64,000 nt of DNA. Source: Acidimicrobiia bacterium. GTDB lineage: Bacteria > Actinomycetota > Acidimicrobiia > Acidimicrobiales > Bin134. A program made the translations under genes and the position numbers. Shown piece by piece: positions 18,561-28,556 of the stretch. The stretch is from positions 124,001-188,000 of the forward strand of contig JAJECA010000025.1 in NCBI GenBank assembly GCA_022822265.1, in the 5' to 3' direction. Every line of letters starts with the position of its first letter. The stretch's first letter is position 1. The notes under the pieces were generated by a model. That model did no database searches. It was not told where the DNA came from and saw only the letters and a program-made list of their open reading frames with translations.

Positions 18561-19018
18561 TATGAGTCCTCGGTGCGGGATCGGGCCCCGGCGATTACCA
18601 GGGGCTGTGGTTGCTGTGCCTCGTGGGGATGGACCGGACCGGCGTAGACCTTGAGCTTGCGGAGCATCTGTCGGCCTAATCGGTTCTTGGGGAGCATTCC
18701 CCGGACGGTTCGGCGCACCGCTTCAGCGGGCTGGGTCTCGAGGAGGTGGCCGTAGCTGGCCTGGCGCAGGCCCCCGGGATAGCCGGAGTGGCGGTAGACC
18801 TTCTTGCCCGTGGCCTTGTTGCCGGTGAGGACCACTTTGTCGGCGTTGACGATGATCACGTGGTCTCCGGTGTCGAGATGGGGAGTGAAGTCGGGCTTGT
18901 GCTTGCCGCGCAGCACGCGGGCCACCTCGGTGGCCATCCGGCCGAGGATGAGGCCCTCGGCGTCGACGATGTGCCACGCGCGTTCGATGTCTTTGATTTT
19001 CGGGGAGTAAGTAGGCAT
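18560..19018 (-). CDS. rplM: 50S ribosomal protein L13
   Basis: Large-subunit assembly protein. Characteristic segments are [51 protein letters not shown] and the near-terminal [17 protein letters not shown]. The 152 residues fit the family. It lies 93 bases downstream of truA, so a promoter may lie in that gap, though I could not point to one. It is coupled to rpsI. Confidence 0.98.
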   Translation of the reverse strand: MPTYSPKIKDIERAWHIVDAEGLILGRMATEVARVLRGKHKPDFTPHLDTGDHVIIVNADKVVLTGNKATGKKVYRHSGYPGGLRQASYGHLLETQPAEAVRRTVRGMLPKNRLGRQMLRKLKVYAGPVHPHEAQQPQPLVIAGARSRTEDS

Positions 19019-19111
19019 CGGCTTTCCTTCAGATGCGATACCGGGAAGGGCAATGATACGGCCCGAATCGGGGAATTGACAACTGCCCCAGCCAGTGTCC
19101 CGGCAACCCCT

Positions 19112-19861
19112 TCATTGGTAGGAGACCGACCACAGGCAAAGGCCGTGGGGCGGGGCCAGATTGGGGACCCTGGAGCGGTCTTTGGCGGCCAGGATCTCGG
19201 CCATGGCTTCGGGAGAGCGCTGGGCGGCACCGATGTCCACCAATGCCCCGGTGATGGAGCGCACCATCTGATGGCAGAAGGAGGAGGCTTCGATCTCGAA
19301 GCGCAACAGATCTTGTTCGCCTTGTTGCCACGCCGCTCGCAAAACCACTCGGACCCGGGATTTCTCCGAGCCGTCGGCGGCGTGCTGTCGGCGGCAGAAC
19401 GACGAGAAGTCGTGCTCGCCGACGATGGCGGTGGCTGCGCTGTTCATGGCGACCACGTCGAGGCGACGGGGATAGTGCCAGGCAGTGGCGGCTAAGAACG
19501 GATCGGGCACTTCTCGGTTCAAGACGGTGTAGTGGTAGGTACGGCTGGTGGCATCGAAGCGAGCGTCGAAATCCTCCGGCGCGGCATCCATGTCTTTCAC
19601 CGCGATGGCCGGAGCCAGCATGCGGTTCACCGCGGTGCGAACGGCCGGCAGGTCCGCTTCGTCGGGGGCGGAAAAGCTCACCACCTGTCCCCGGGCATGG
19701 ACCCCGGCGTCGGTGCGGCCCGCGCAGGTCAACTCCACCCGATGGCGCAGGCAGCGGGAAAGTGCGTCTGTGAGGTCGCCTCCTACCGTGCGCACCCCTT
19801 CGTTGACGGCAAACCCGTGGAAGGGTCCGCCGTCGTAAGCAACCGTGGCGCGAACTCGCAC
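19112..19861 (-). CDS. truA: tRNA pseudouridine(38-40) synthase TruA
   Basis: Isomerises uridines 38-40 of the tRNA anticodon arm. The catalytic aspartate is in CAGRTDAGVHARGQV near residue 52. SFCHQMVRSITGALVDIG near residue 190 is the second family signature. There are 249 residues from a GTG start at 19861. It lies 13 bases after rplQ, matching the common rpoA-rplQ-truA order. Confidence 0.96.
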   Translation of the reverse strand: MRVRATVAYDGGPFHGFAVNEGVRTVGGDLTDALSRCLRHRVELTCAGRTDAGVHARGQVVSFSAPDEADLPAVRTAVNRMLAPAIAVKDMDAAPEDFDARFDATSRTYHYTVLNREVPDPFLAATAWHYPRRLDVVAMNSAATAIVGEHDFSSFCRRQHAADGSEKSRVRVVLRAAWQQGEQDLLRFEIEASSFCHQMVRSITGALVDIGAAQRSPEAMAEILAAKDRSRVPNLAPPHGLCLWSVSYQ

Positions 19862-19874
19862 GGTTGCCTAGTGA

Positions 19875-20228
19875 CTAGACCAGCTCGATTCGGGCCATGG
19901 GGGCGTTGTCGCCATAGCGGGGTCCGAGCTTCAGGATGCGGGTATAGCCCCCGGGTCGGTTGGCGTAGCGGGGCCCGATGTCCACCATGAGCTTGTCAGT
20001 GATCTCGGGGTCGCCCAGCTGGGCCAGGATCTGGCGGTGATTGTGCCGTCCGCCCTTCTTGGCCTTGGTGATGAGCTTCTCGGCCACCGGTCGCATGGCC
20101 TTGGCCTTGGCCTCGGTGGTGGTTATGCCCTCAGCGGCGATCAGCGATGCGACCAGGTTGGCCATCATCAGCTTCTGGTGCTGCGAGCTGCCGCCGAAGC
20201 GTCGTCCCTTGCGTGGTTGTCCGGGCAT
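19875..20228 (-). CDS. rplQ: 50S ribosomal protein L17
   Basis: Protein near the exit tunnel. The product starts [19 protein letters not shown] and includes [20 protein letters not shown] and a terminal [12 protein letters not shown], all standard. It has 117 residues, the short bacterial form. It sits between rpoA and truA with a gap of 13 bases on either side. Confidence 0.98.
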   Translation of the reverse strand: MPGQPRKGRRFGGSSQHQKLMMANLVASLIAAEGITTTEAKAKAMRPVAEKLITKAKKGGRHNHRQILAQLGDPEITDKLMVDIGPRYANRPGGYTRILKLGPRYGDNAPMARIELV

Positions 20229-20241
20229 GGGGTTCCCTCTT

Positions 20242-21183
20242 CTACGACCGGGGGCCAGCCAGGGCGAGGCCGCGCTCGTCCAGTTTCTCGTTGACCTCGT
20301 CCAGTGACTTCTGGCCGAAATTGGTGATGGCCAGCAGCTCGTCTTCGGTGCGGGCCAGCAGCTCGCCGATCATGTTGATCTGCGCCCGCTTGAGGCAGTT
20401 GCGGGGCCGCTCGGAGAGCTCAAGGTCTTCGATGGGCAGGTCGAGGTCGGGGGCTCCGGCCGGGGCGCTGCCCGCCTCAGCCATGCTCAAACCCTGGGGC
20501 TCGTCGCTCATCTCCTCGACGAGCTGAACGAGGGTTCGCAGCGTGGCGCCGGCTGAGGCCAGCGCTTCTTGCGGGGTAATGGAGCTGTCGGTCTCGATAT
20601 CCAGCACGAGCCGGTCAAACTCGGTGGACTGCTCCACTCGGGTGGGCTCCACGTTGTAGGCCACCCGGCGCACGGGAGAGAAGATCGAGTCGATGGGGAT
20701 TACGCCGATGGTGGAGTCGACCTTGTTGGTCTCGGCCGACACATAGCCCCGGCCCTGGGAGACGGTGATGTCCATGGCCAGGCGGGCCTTGTCGTTCAGG
20801 CGGGTGATGACCAAGTCGGGGTTGAGCACCTCAACATCGGGGTTGACGGCCAAGCTCCCACCGGTGACCTCACCTGGGCCTCGCTGGTCGATGCGGAGCT
20901 CGACGGGCTCCTCGCTGTGGCACCGCAGGACGAGATCCTTGAGGTTCAAAATGATGTCGGTCACGTCCTCGGCCACGCCAGTGATCGTGTCGAACTCGTG
21001 GAGGGCGTCGTCGAAGCGGACCCGGATTACCGCGGCGCCGGGAATGGACGACAGCAGGGCTCTGCGCAGGGAGTTGCCGAGCGTATGGCCGAATCCAGGC
21101 TCCAGAGGGCCGATGGCAAATTTCTGGCGGTTGTCTTCGAGCTCGGTAACAGTCTCGACAGTTGGTCGTTGCATTACCAGCAT
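20242..21183 (-). CDS. rpoA: DNA-directed RNA polymerase subunit alpha
   Basis: Assembly platform of RNA polymerase. The N-terminal domain has the [20 protein letters not shown] motif near residue 30. The C-terminal domain, with [20 protein letters not shown] near 245, contacts UP elements and activators. There are 313 residues. A linker of about 20 Gly/Ala/Pro-rich residues lies between the domains. Two ATGs three codons apart are possible starts; I list the first. It is preceded by rpsD after 80 bases. Confidence 0.98.
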   Translation of the reverse strand: MLVMQRPTVETVTELEDNRQKFAIGPLEPGFGHTLGNSLRRALLSSIPGAAVIRVRFDDALHEFDTITGVAEDVTDIILNLKDLVLRCHSEEPVELRIDQRGPGEVTGGSLAVNPDVEVLNPDLVITRLNDKARLAMDITVSQGRGYVSAETNKVDSTIGVIPIDSIFSPVRRVAYNVEPTRVEQSTEFDRLVLDIETDSSITPQEALASAGATLRTLVQLVEEMSDEPQGLSMAEAGSAPAGAPDLDLPIEDLELSERPRNCLKRAQINMIGELLARTEDELLAITNFGQKSLDEVNEKLDERGLALAGPRS

Positions 21184-21263
21184 GGTCCGGCTCCCTCAGT
21201 TCTTGAAGTGGTGGTGGTCAACTTGGTCGGATGGTCGTCTTGGATTGCAAGAGGCTGCGTGGC

Positions 21264-21881
21264 CTACTTGCTGTAGAGCTCGACGATGAGCTGTTCTCTA
21301 ACCGGCACGTCGATCTGCTCTCTCAGGGGGGCGTCTCGCACGGTGGCCTCGAAGCCGTCGTCGGCCCGGGTCAACCAGGCTGGCGGGGTGCGGTCGAGCA
21401 CATCCAAGTTCCACCCCACCACGATCATCTCCCGGGCCTTGTCCCGCAGTGACACAACGTCGCCCTTGCGGAGGCGATAGCTGGGAATGTTCACCCGGCT
21501 TCCGTTCACATTGATGTGGCCGTGGGAGACGAGCTGGCGGGCTTGGGGACGGGTGGCTCCCCATCCAAGGCGGTACACCACGTTGTCGAGGCGCAGCTCC
21601 AAGAATCGCAACATGTTCTCGCCGGTGACTCCCTTGTGGCGGGCGGCCTCCTTGAAGACATTGCGGAACTGGCGCTCGTTGAGCCCGTAGGTGTAGCGGG
21701 CCTTCTGCTTCTCCTGAAGCTGGAGCAGATATTCCGAGACGTTGCCCCGGCGCCGCGACCGGCCGTGCTCGCCTGGGGGGTAGGGGCGACGTTCCAAGGC
21801 GATGGTCTCGCCCTTGGTGCCCCAGACGTTCACGCCGAGGCGCCGAGAAACCCGCGATCGCGGACCGGTGTATCGAGACAT
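21264..21881 (-). CDS. rpsD: 30S ribosomal protein S4
   Basis: Primary 16S rRNA binder and assembly initiator. It starts MSRYTGPRSRVSRRLGVNVW and contains the S4 RNA-binding domain (ENMLRFLELRLDNVVYRLG, SHGHINVNGSRVNIPSY). The 205 residues include no N-terminal zinc cysteines, so this is the C-minus form. It starts one base after the rpsK stop. Confidence 0.98.
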   Translation of the reverse strand: MSRYTGPRSRVSRRLGVNVWGTKGETIALERRPYPPGEHGRSRRRGNVSEYLLQLQEKQKARYTYGLNERQFRNVFKEAARHKGVTGENMLRFLELRLDNVVYRLGWGATRPQARQLVSHGHINVNGSRVNIPSYRLRKGDVVSLRDKAREMIVVGWNLDVLDRTPPAWLTRADDGFEATVRDAPLREQIDVPVREQLIVELYSK

Positions 21882-21882
21882 G

Positions 21883-22281
21883 TCAGACCCTCCGCCGCTT
21901 TGCCGGGCGGCACCCGTTGTGGGGGATGGGGGTGACGTCCTTGATGCCGGTGATCTCGATGCCCACCCCCTGGAGCGAGCGGATTGCGGTCTCGCGTCCG
22001 GAGCCCGGTCCGCGGACGTGCACGTCCACCTTGCGGATACCGTGTTCCATGGCCTTGCGTCCGGCTTGTTCGGCGGCCATCTGGGCGGCGAACGGGGTGG
22101 ACTTGCGCGAACCCTTGAAGCCCACGTTGCCCGCCGATGCCCAGGAAATGACGTTCCCCTGCTGGTCGGCGATGGTCACGATGGTGTTGTTGAAGGAGCT
22201 CTTGATGTGGGCCACCCCGTAGGAGATGTTCTTGCGCTCCCGACGGCGGGGCCGACGCCCTCCGGCTGATGGCTTGGCCAT
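21883..22281 (-). CDS. rpsK: 30S ribosomal protein S11
   Basis: Platform protein near the mRNA exit. It has [37 protein letters not shown] and [16 protein letters not shown]. The C-terminus [17 protein letters not shown] is invariant in the family. It has 132 residues and lies 22 bases after rpsM. Confidence 0.98.
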   Translation of the reverse strand: MAKPSAGGRRPRRRERKNISYGVAHIKSSFNNTIVTIADQQGNVISWASAGNVGFKGSRKSTPFAAQMAAEQAGRKAMEHGIRKVDVHVRGPGSGRETAIRSLQGVGIEITGIKDVTPIPHNGCRPAKRRRV

Positions 22282-22303
22282 TAGCGGCTAGTCCTTTCCT
22301 GCT

Positions 22304-22684
22304 TCACTTCTTCATCACCTTTTTCTTTCCGGCCACCGTCTTCTTCGGTCCCTTGCGGGTGCGAGCGTTCGTGTGGGTGCGCTGGCCTCGAACGGGGAGT
22401 CCCCGGCGGTGGCGCAGGCCCTGATAGCAGCCGATCTCCATCTTGCGCTTGACGTCTTGGCTGGTTTCCCGGCGGAGATCGCCTTCCACCCGAAGGCTGC
22501 CCTCGATGTAATTGCGCAGCTTGGCCACCTCTTCATCGGTGAGGTCGCGCAGCCGGGTGCTCTCGTCAACGTCGGTTTCGGCGCATACCTGTCGAGCCAG
22601 GGTCGGCCCGATGCCGTAGATGTAGGTCAAGGAGACGACGGTGCGCTTCTCCCGCGGGATGTCGACGCCGGCGATACGGGCCAC
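22304..22684 (-). CDS. rpsM: 30S ribosomal protein S13
   Basis: Head protein that bridges to L5 and contacts P-site tRNA. It has [33 protein letters not shown] and the C-terminal [18 protein letters not shown]. It has 126 residues. It starts three bases after the rpmJ stop. Confidence 0.98.
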   Translation of the reverse strand: MARIAGVDIPREKRTVVSLTYIYGIGPTLARQVCAETDVDESTRLRDLTDEEVAKLRNYIEGSLRVEGDLRRETSQDVKRKMEIGCYQGLRHRRGLPVRGQRTHTNARTRKGPKKTVAGKKKVMKK

Positions 22685-22687
22685 AGC

Positions 22688-22801
22688 TCAGCCCTGCCTC
22701 TGCTTGTGGCGGGGGTTGGAGCAGATCACCCGCACGCGCCCGTGCCGGCGTATGACCCTGCATTTGTCGCAGATTTTCTTCACACTGGGACGGACTTTCA
22801 C
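22688..22801 (-). CDS. rpmJ: 50S ribosomal protein L36 (zinc-binding form)
   Basis: Very small protein of 37 residues read from a GTG start. It begins [19 protein letters not shown] and ends NPRHKQRQG. Cysteines 11, 14 and 27 and His32 form the zinc ribbon of the C-plus form. It lies between infA and rpsM, its classical place. Confidence 0.97.
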   Translation of the reverse strand: MKVRPSVKKICDKCRVIRRHGRVRVICSNPRHKQRQG

Positions 22802-22849
22802 GGTGTGCCTTTCGATGATCCTTTGTGCCCTATGGCTGCTTTGTTGTGG

Positions 22850-23074
22850 CTATTTGTACCGGTAGGTGATCCGGCCCCGTTGAAGGTCGTAGGGAGTCAA
22901 CTCCACTTGGACCCGATCGCCGGGGAGAATCCTGATGTAGTGCATCCGCATCTTGCCGGAGATGTGGGTCAGCACCTTGTGCCCGTTCTCAAGTTCGACT
23001 CGAAACATGGCGTTGGGAAGAGACTCGGTAACCGTCCCTTCCATGATGATGGCGTCTTCCTTGTTTTTCGCCAA
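22850..23074 (-). CDS. infA: Translation initiation factor IF-1
   Basis: OB-fold factor that occupies the ribosomal A site during initiation. Segments [38 protein letters not shown] and [16 protein letters not shown] are diagnostic. The TTG at 23074 gives the normal AKNKEDAII start and 74 residues, and AGGAGAGG lies six bases upstream. An upstream ATG would add nine foreign residues. The gene upstream is adk, not the methionine aminopeptidase gene often found here. Confidence 0.96.
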   Translation of the reverse strand: MAKNKEDAIIMEGTVTESLPNAMFRVELENGHKVLTHISGKMRMHYIRILPGDRVQVELTPYDLQRGRITYRYK

Positions 23075-23205
23075 GGGCGACCTCTCCTGACGTCTTGGCA
23101 AGCTGGTGCGGTGAACCGCGCGAATAACGGCCCACTAGGTGAGCCGAATAGCAATGCTATACGGCGCATTCAATGGGGACAAACCGGCTGATGGGCGGAA
23201 ATGCC

Positions 23206-23763
23206 CTAAATCGCGCTGATGACATCGGTGAGGCGGGCAAAAACTTCGTTTTCTGCTCCCAATCCGTCGACGACACTCAGGCGTCCCCGCTCTTCGAACC
23301 AGGCCAGCAGCGGGGCAGTCTCGGCTTCGTAGAGCTCCAGTCGGCGGGAAATGGCCTCTTCGGTGTCGTCGTCTCGCCCTCGGGCCAGCATCCGCTCGGT
23401 TACCTCAGCGATGGGAACGTCCAGGTTCAGGGCCATGTCGGGGCCGGTGCCCCCCAGGATCTCGGCGAGGGCGTCGGCTTGGGCGGTGGTGCGGGGAAAC
23501 CCGTCCAGCAGCACGCCTCGGGCTTGGATATCGTCGTCGGCCAAACGCTCGCCCACGATACCGATCATGATGTCGTCGCCGACCAGGTCGCCGGCGTCCA
23601 TCACCGCCTTGGCCCGGAGTCCCAACTCGGTGCCCGCGGCCACTGCGGCCCGCAGCATGTCGCCGGTCGAGACGTGGACCACCCCATAGCGCTCGGCCAA
23701 CATCGCAGCCTGGGTTCCCTTGCCTGAGCCTTGGCGGCCCAGTATGACCAGCACCAAGGGCAT
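23206..23763 (-). CDS. adk: Adenylate kinase
   Basis: Balances ATP, AMP and ADP. It has the P-loop GRQGSGKGTQ at about 9-18, the AMP-binding STGDMLRAAV, and LLDGFPRTTAQAD with the catalytic Arg. The LID is the short form, so no zinc cysteines are present, and the protein has 185 residues, the usual actinobacterial size. The ATG overlaps the secY stop by one base. About 130 bases separate it from infA. Confidence 0.97.
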   Translation of the reverse strand: MPLVLVILGRQGSGKGTQAAMLAERYGVVHVSTGDMLRAAVAAGTELGLRAKAVMDAGDLVGDDIMIGIVGERLADDDIQARGVLLDGFPRTTAQADALAEILGGTGPDMALNLDVPIAEVTERMLARGRDDDTEEAISRRLELYEAETAPLLAWFEERGRLSVVDGLGAENEVFARLTDVISAI

Positions 23764-25112
23764 TACTTCAAGAAGCCCTCGTAATTTCTCATCATGAGCT
23801 GGCTGTCGATCTGCTTCATGGTCTCGAGGGCCACACCCACGGCGATGAGCACAGAAATGCCGCTGAAGCTGTAGGCGGTTGCGCTCTGGCTGGGGATGTA
23901 CTGGGAGAGGGCGATGGCGGGAATGACGGCCACCGCGGCGATGAACAGCGCTCCGGGCAAAGTGATGCGGGACAGGATGCGGCCCAGGTAGCGCTCGGTT
24001 TGGCGGCCGGGTCGGATTCCGGGGATGAACCCGCCCTGCTTGCGGATCTGGTCGGCTTGCTTGACCGGATCGAAGGTGATGGCGGTGTAGAAGTAGGCGA
24101 ATCCAACGATCATGAGGGCGAAAACGATCAAATACACGGTGTCGGCCGGATCGCCCAGATGGGTGTTAACCCAGCTCTGGACGCTCTCTCCCCAGGTGTT
24201 GTGGTCGGGGTTGGAGTCAGACGGCAGCACTGCCGACAGCAGGATGGGCAGATACAGAACCGAGCTGGCGAAGATGATGGGGATCACGCCGGACTGGTTC
24301 ACCTTGAGCGGGATATAGGTGCTCTGGCCGCCGGCCATGCGGCGGCCCACCACCCGCTTGGCGAACTGCACCGGGATCTGGCGCTGGCCGTTCTCCACGA
24401 ACACGATGGCCACCAGCAGCGCCAGGTACATGAGGGCGATGACGAACACCGCGCCCCAGCCCTCAGACGCCTTCACCAGCGAGAACTGGTTGGGAATGGT
24501 GGACACCACCGAGGCGAAGATGATGAGCGACATTCCGTTGCCGATGCCCTTTTGGGTGATGAGCTCGCCCATCCACATCAACAACGCCGTGCCGGCGGTG
24601 AGGGTGAGCACCACCAAGAACACCCGGGGGGCGGTGAAGTTGGGCAGCAGGTCGATGGCCTGGTTGGCGTTGCCGCCGGTCAGGCTGAGGCCGCCGCCGC
24701 CATTGTGGAACAGGAAGGAGAACGAGGTGGCCTGGATGATGGCGATGGCGATGGTCAGATACCGGGTCCATTGGGTGATCTTGCGCTGGCCCACCGCTCC
24801 CTGGTTCTGCCATTGCTCGATGCGGGGAATCACCACTCCCAGCACCTGCATGATGATGGACGCGGTGATATAGGGGAAGATTCCCAGGGCGAAGATGGCG
24901 AACTGTGACAATGCGCCGCCGGAGAAGAAGTTCAACAGCCCGGTAACCCCGCCGGCGTCAGCCTGGTTGCGGAGTTGGTCGACGGCATCGAGATCGACGC
25001 CGGGAGAGGGGATGGCCACGCCCAAGCGGAAGATCACCAGCATCGCCAGAGTGAACAGGATCTTGTTCCGGAGATCGGCGACCCGGAACATATTGGTAAT
25101 CCTGGTGAGCAC
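23763..25112 (-). CDS. secY: Protein translocase subunit SecY
   Basis: Pore-forming subunit of the Sec translocon in the inner membrane, with ten predicted helices over 449 residues. MFRVADLRNKILFTL at the start, GVIPIIFASSVLYLP in the middle, and GIRPGRQTERYL in the cytosolic loop before the last helices are family features. The GTG at 25112 is chosen because SecY proteins typically have a short leader before the FRV motif. It follows rplO by 36 bases. The partner SecE is encoded at 54432 in the same superoperon direction. Confidence 0.97.
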   Translation of the reverse strand: MLTRITNMFRVADLRNKILFTLAMLVIFRLGVAIPSPGVDLDAVDQLRNQADAGGVTGLLNFFSGGALSQFAIFALGIFPYITASIIMQVLGVVIPRIEQWQNQGAVGQRKITQWTRYLTIAIAIIQATSFSFLFHNGGGGLSLTGGNANQAIDLLPNFTAPRVFLVVLTLTAGTALLMWMGELITQKGIGNGMSLIIFASVVSTIPNQFSLVKASEGWGAVFVIALMYLALLVAIVFVENGQRQIPVQFAKRVVGRRMAGGQSTYIPLKVNQSGVIPIIFASSVLYLPILLSAVLPSDSNPDHNTWGESVQSWVNTHLGDPADTVYLIVFALMIVGFAYFYTAITFDPVKQADQIRKQGGFIPGIRPGRQTERYLGRILSRITLPGALFIAAVAVIPAIALSQYIPSQSATAYSFSGISVLIAVGVALETMKQIDSQLMMRNYEGFLK

Positions 25113-25148
25113 GGCGGCTTCTACTCCTTCAACCCTGTCTAGGTTGGG

Positions 25149-25634
25149 CTATCGGTTGGTGAGGGCGTTGCCCTTGGCCGGCGGCCGCCCGGTGAAGGGC
25201 TTGGGCAGCACCTCCACGCTACCGCCTGCGGCCTCGATGGCCGCCTTCGCCGACTCAGAGAACCCGTGGGCCTTGACGGTGACGGCCCGAGTCAGCTCGC
25301 CGCGGCCTAGGACTTTGGCTAAAGCCCCCTTGTGCAAGAGCCCGTGCTCGTGCAGCACTTCCGGTGTGATTTCGTCCAGTTCCGTGGCCTCGATGACGTC
25401 TAGGTTGATGGCCTGGTACTCCATGCGGAACGGGTTCTTGAACCCTCGCAGCTTGGGCACCCGGCGGGCCAGAGGCATCTGGCCGCCTTCGAACCCGACG
25501 GGGATCTTGCTCCGGGCCCGCTGCCCTTTCGTGCCTCGGCCTGCGGTTTTGCCGCCCTTGCCGGCAATGCCGCGGGCCTTGCGCTGAGGGCGCTTGCGGG
25601 ATCCCGGGGCCGGCTTCAGATCGTGAACCTTCAT
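25149..25634 (-). CDS. rplO: 50S ribosomal protein L15
   Basis: Late-assembly large-subunit protein. It has a glycine-rich, basic N-terminus (GSRKRPQRKARGIAGKGGKT) and FEGGQMPLARRVPKLRGFKN. The 161 residues are slightly long because of a Pro-rich end. The start overlaps the rpmD stop as ATGA. Confidence 0.97.
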   Translation of the reverse strand: MKVHDLKPAPGSRKRPQRKARGIAGKGGKTAGRGTKGQRARSKIPVGFEGGQMPLARRVPKLRGFKNPFRMEYQAINLDVIEATELDEITPEVLHEHGLLHKGALAKVLGRGELTRAVTVKAHGFSESAKAAIEAAGGSVEVLPKPFTGRPPAKGNALTNR

Positions 25635-25816
25635 GACTCTTCGGTCTCCTCCCAGGAGATCAGATGGGAAACCTTGTCGATCATCCCCCTGATCTCGGGG
25701 GCATCCGGCAAGGTGTTGGTTTGGCCGATGCCGCGCAGGCCCAAGGCCCGCAGCGTGCCCCGCTGCTTGGGCCGAGTACCGATCTGAGACCGGATCTGGG
25801 TGACCTTGATCGCCAT
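25631..25816 (-). CDS. rpmD: 50S ribosomal protein L30
   Basis: Small 61-residue protein beginning MAIKVTQIRSQIGTRPKQR and containing the LGLRGIGQTNTLPDAPEIRG core that identifies L30. It begins five bases after the rpsE stop and overlaps rplO. A much longer frame upstream is an artefact of reading through rpsE in another phase. Confidence 0.96.
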   Translation of the reverse strand: MAIKVTQIRSQIGTRPKQRGTLRALGLRGIGQTNTLPDAPEIRGMIDKVSHLISWEETEES

Positions 25817-25821
25817 GGCGG

Positions 25822-26415
25822 CTACTCCTCGTCGTCCTCGGCGGGCGCCTCGGCCGACAGGCGCTCTGACTCCCGATAGGCCGCCAGCAGCCCGGCGGGA
25901 ACGAACTCGTCGGCGGGGATGCCCCGATGGCGGGCCACCTCGTCGGGGCGCTTCAGGGCCTTGAGCCCGGCGATGGTGGCTCGAGCCACGTTGATGTGGT
26001 TGGGAGAACCCAGCGACTTGCACAGCACGTCGCCGATGCCGGCCTCTTCCAGAATGGCCCGTGCGGCGCCCCCGGCGATCACGCCGGTACCGGGCGCGGC
26101 CGGCTTGAGCAGCACCCGCCCAGCGCCCATTTCGCCGATCACCGGGTGGGTGATGGTGGACGCGGTCAGCGGGACCCGGAAGAGGTTGCGCCGGGCCTCC
26201 TCGGTGCCCTTCTGGATGGCCAGGGGCACCTCTTTGGCCTTGCCGTATCCCAGTCCGACCCGGCCCGCGCCGTCGCCGATCACCACCAAGGCGGTGAAGG
26301 AGAAGCGGCGGCCGCCCTTGACCACTTTGGCCACCCGGTTGATGTTGATCACCCGGGAGTCGCGCAGCTGGCCGTCTGGCGTCGGTGTGGGGGTCGAGGT
26401 TGAGGTGTCGGTCAT
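25822..26415 (-). CDS. rpsE: 30S ribosomal protein S5
   Basis: Decoding-fidelity protein. It has [40 protein letters not shown] and [19 protein letters not shown]. The 197 residues include a Thr/Pro-rich N-terminal extension of about 15 residues and a short acidic end. The ATG overlaps the rplR stop by one base (TAATG). Confidence 0.98.
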   Translation of the reverse strand: MTDTSTSTPTPTPDGQLRDSRVININRVAKVVKGGRRFSFTALVVIGDGAGRVGLGYGKAKEVPLAIQKGTEEARRNLFRVPLTASTITHPVIGEMGAGRVLLKPAAPGTGVIAGGAARAILEEAGIGDVLCKSLGSPNHINVARATIAGLKALKRPDEVARHRGIPADEFVPAGLLAAYRESERLSAEAPAEDDEE

Positions 26416-26777
26416 TAAAACTCCAGTCCAGCTTCACGGGCCGAGTCGGCCAGGGCGGCGATCCGACCGTGGTAGCGGAATCCGCCCCGGTCGAAAACGA
26501 CCGCGGTGATGTTCTTCTCCTTGGCCCGCTCAGCGATGAGCTTGCCCACCGCGGCGGCCCCGGCCACGTTTCCGGTGGGGCCAGATCGCAAGTCGGCCTC
26601 GGTTGAGGAGGCCGAAGTGAGAGTGTGGCCTGCGGTGTCGTCGATGAGCTGGGCGATGATGTGGCGGTTGGACCGGTAAACGGCCAGGCGAGGGCGCTCG
26701 GCGGTGCCCTGGATCTTCTTGCGAACCCGGCGGTGGCGACGGACCCGGCTTTGGTGCTTGTGTTTGACGCTGCTCAT
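26415..26777 (-). CDS. rplR: 50S ribosomal protein L18
   Basis: Binds 5S rRNA together with L5. It has [40 protein letters not shown] and the terminal [19 protein letters not shown], invariant in the family. It has 120 residues and lies 17 bases after rplF. Confidence 0.98.
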   Translation of the reverse strand: MSSVKHKHQSRVRRHRRVRKKIQGTAERPRLAVYRSNRHIIAQLIDDTAGHTLTSASSTEADLRSGPTGNVAGAAAVGKLIAERAKEKNITAVVFDRGGFRYHGRIAALADSAREAGLEF

Positions 26778-26794
26778 GTCGATTACCAGATGTC

Positions 26795-27334
26795 CTATTT
26801 GGCGGCCTTGCCAGCTTTGCGGATGATCCGCTCGCCGACGTAGCGAATACCCTTGCCCCGGTAGGGCTCGGGCTTGCGGATGGCTCGGATGTCGGCGGCC
26901 ACTTGGCCCACCGCCTGCTTGTCGATTCCCAGCACATGGATGCTCGTCTGGTTGGGCACCTCAAACGTCACGCCGTCGGGGGCCTCGACGTGGACCGGAT
27001 GGCTGAATCCCAGCTGAAGCTCGATCTTGCTGTTTCCCTGGGCGATGGCCCGGTAGCCCACCCCCACGATCTCCAGCTCTTTGCGGTAGCCCTCGCTGAC
27101 GCCGGTGACCATGTTGGCTACGAGCGAGCGGCTCAAGCCGTGCAGCGCCTTGGTGTTGCGCTGCTCGTCGGCTCGTTCCACGACGACGAAGCCGCCATCG
27201 ATGCGGGCGGAGATGACATCGGGGAGGTTGTGTTCCAGCGTGCCGCGGCTGCCGGAAACGGTGACGTGGGCGCCGTCGATGGCCACGTCCACCCCTTCTG
27301 GCACCGGGATCGGGTTCATTCCGACTCGTGACAC
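26795..27334 (-). CDS. rplF: 50S ribosomal protein L6
   Basis: Two-domain protein near the factor-binding site. It starts (GTG) [16 protein letters not shown] and has the signature [19 protein letters not shown] near the end. It has 179 residues. It follows rpsH by ten bases. Confidence 0.98.
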   Translation of the reverse strand: MSRVGMNPIPVPEGVDVAIDGAHVTVSGSRGTLEHNLPDVISARIDGGFVVVERADEQRNTKALHGLSRSLVANMVTGVSEGYRKELEIVGVGYRAIAQGNSKIELQLGFSHPVHVEAPDGVTFEVPNQTSIHVLGIDKQAVGQVAADIRAIRKPEPYRGKGIRYVGERIIRKAGKAAK

Positions 27335-27344
27335 CGCTGGCCTC

Positions 27345-27749
27345 CTACCAGACCACGCAGACGACTTCGCCGCCCATGCGGCGGCGGCGCGCCTCGCGGT
27401 CGCTCATCAAGCCCTTGCTGGTGGACACGATGGCCACACCCAGCCCGCCCAGCACCCGGGGAATCTTGTCCGACTTGGAATACACCCGCAGGCCGGGCTT
27501 GGACACCCGGGTGATGCCGGAGATGACCCGCTCTCGCTGGTCGGAATACTTCATGTCTATGGTGAGGGTCTGCCCTGGGCCGGATTTGGCCTCAGCCACG
27601 GCAAAGTTGCTGATGTAGCCCTCCTGCTTGAGGACGTCGGCCAGAGCCACCTTCATCTTGGAGGACGGCATGGTCACCTCGTCGCGCATCGCGGTGTTGG
27701 CGTTGCGGATGCGGGTCAGCATGTCGGCGATGGGATCGGTCATAGTCAC
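27345..27749 (-). CDS. rpsH: 30S ribosomal protein S8
   Basis: Central-domain 16S binder and the usual translational repressor of the spc operon in E. coli. It has [38 protein letters not shown] and the terminal GGEVVCVVW. It has 134 residues. A GTG two codons before an ATG is taken as the start to give the actinobacterial MTMTDP form. Confidence 0.98.
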   Translation of the reverse strand: MTMTDPIADMLTRIRNANTAMRDEVTMPSSKMKVALADVLKQEGYISNFAVAEAKSGPGQTLTIDMKYSDQRERVISGITRVSKPGLRVYSKSDKIPRVLGGLGVAIVSTSKGLMSDREARRRRMGGEVVCVVW

Positions 27750-27799
27750 AGTCGCATCACCTCACCAGCTCATAGGGGTGGATCATCGCTTCAATCACC

Positions 27800-27985
27800 T
27801 CACCAGCTCGCCTTGGTCAGACCGGGGATCTCCCCGGCGTGGGCCAGCTCCCTCAAACACACTCGGCACAAGCCGAACTTGCGGTACACGGCCCGGGGCC
27901 GGCCGCAGCGTCGGCAGCGGGTGTAGGCCCGCACCTTGAATTTCGGAGTTCGCTGTTGCTTTTGGATAAGCGCCTTTTTTGCCAT
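27800..27985 (-). CDS. rpsN: 30S ribosomal protein S14 type Z (zinc-binding)
   Basis: Short S14 of 61 residues with two CxxC pairs (CRRCGRP and CRVC), the zinc-binding type Z form. It lies between rplE and rpsH, the normal place for the type Z gene. A zinc-independent long paralogue is not in this window. Confidence 0.97.
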   Translation of the reverse strand: MAKKALIQKQQRTPKFKVRAYTRCRRCGRPRAVYRKFGLCRVCLRELAHAGEIPGLTKASW

Positions 27986-27989
27986 TGAG

Positions 27990-28556
27990 TTACTGTCCCT
28001 CGGCTCGGAATGGGAACGAGAAGGCCTCGAGCAGAGCTCGGCCCTCCTCGTCGGTGGTTGCGGTGGTAACGATCGTGATGTCCATGCCTCTGATGGTGTC
28101 GATGGAGTCGTAGTCGACCTCGGGGAAGATCAACTGCTCGGTGACTCCGAAGGAATAGTTGCCCTGCCCGTCGAAGGAGCGGGGCGAGAGTCCTCGGAAG
28201 TCCCGAATGCGGGGAATGGCCAGGTTGATGAGCCTGTCCAGGAACTCCCACATGCGAGCTCCCCTCAAGGTGACTTTGGCCCCGATGGGATTGCCCTCCC
28301 GGATCTTGAAGTTGGCGATGGACTTCTTGGCCCGAGTGATGACCGGGCGCTGGCCGGCGATGGTGGTCAGGTCGGCCACTGCGCCGTCGAGCAGCTTGGC
28401 CTGGGCCACGGCTTCGCCGACGCCCATGTTCACCACGATCTTCTCGAAGCGGGGCACCTGCATAACGTTGTTGAGCCCCAACTCCTCTTTGAGCTGGTCT
28501 CGGATCTCTTCGCGGTACAGGGCTTGCAGCCGGGGAGAGGTTGCGGTGACAGCCAT
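27990..28556 (-). CDS. rplE: 50S ribosomal protein L5
   Basis: 5S rRNA binder of the central protuberance. It has [40 protein letters not shown] and [19 protein letters not shown]. It has 188 residues and overlaps rplX by one base. Confidence 0.98.
   Translation of the reverse strand: MAVTATSPRLQALYREEIRDQLKEELGLNNVMQVPRFEKIVVNMGVGEAVAQAKLLDGAVADLTTIAGQRPVITRAKKSIANFKIREGNPIGAKVTLRGARMWEFLDRLINLAIPRIRDFRGLSPRSFDGQGNYSFGVTEQLIFPEVDYDSIDTIRGMDITIVTTATTDEEGRALLEAFSFPFRAEGQ

Noticed and set aside
23075-23205. A remnant of methionine aminopeptidase between infA and adk
   Set aside because: I looked for Map motifs in both strands of this short gap and saw none.
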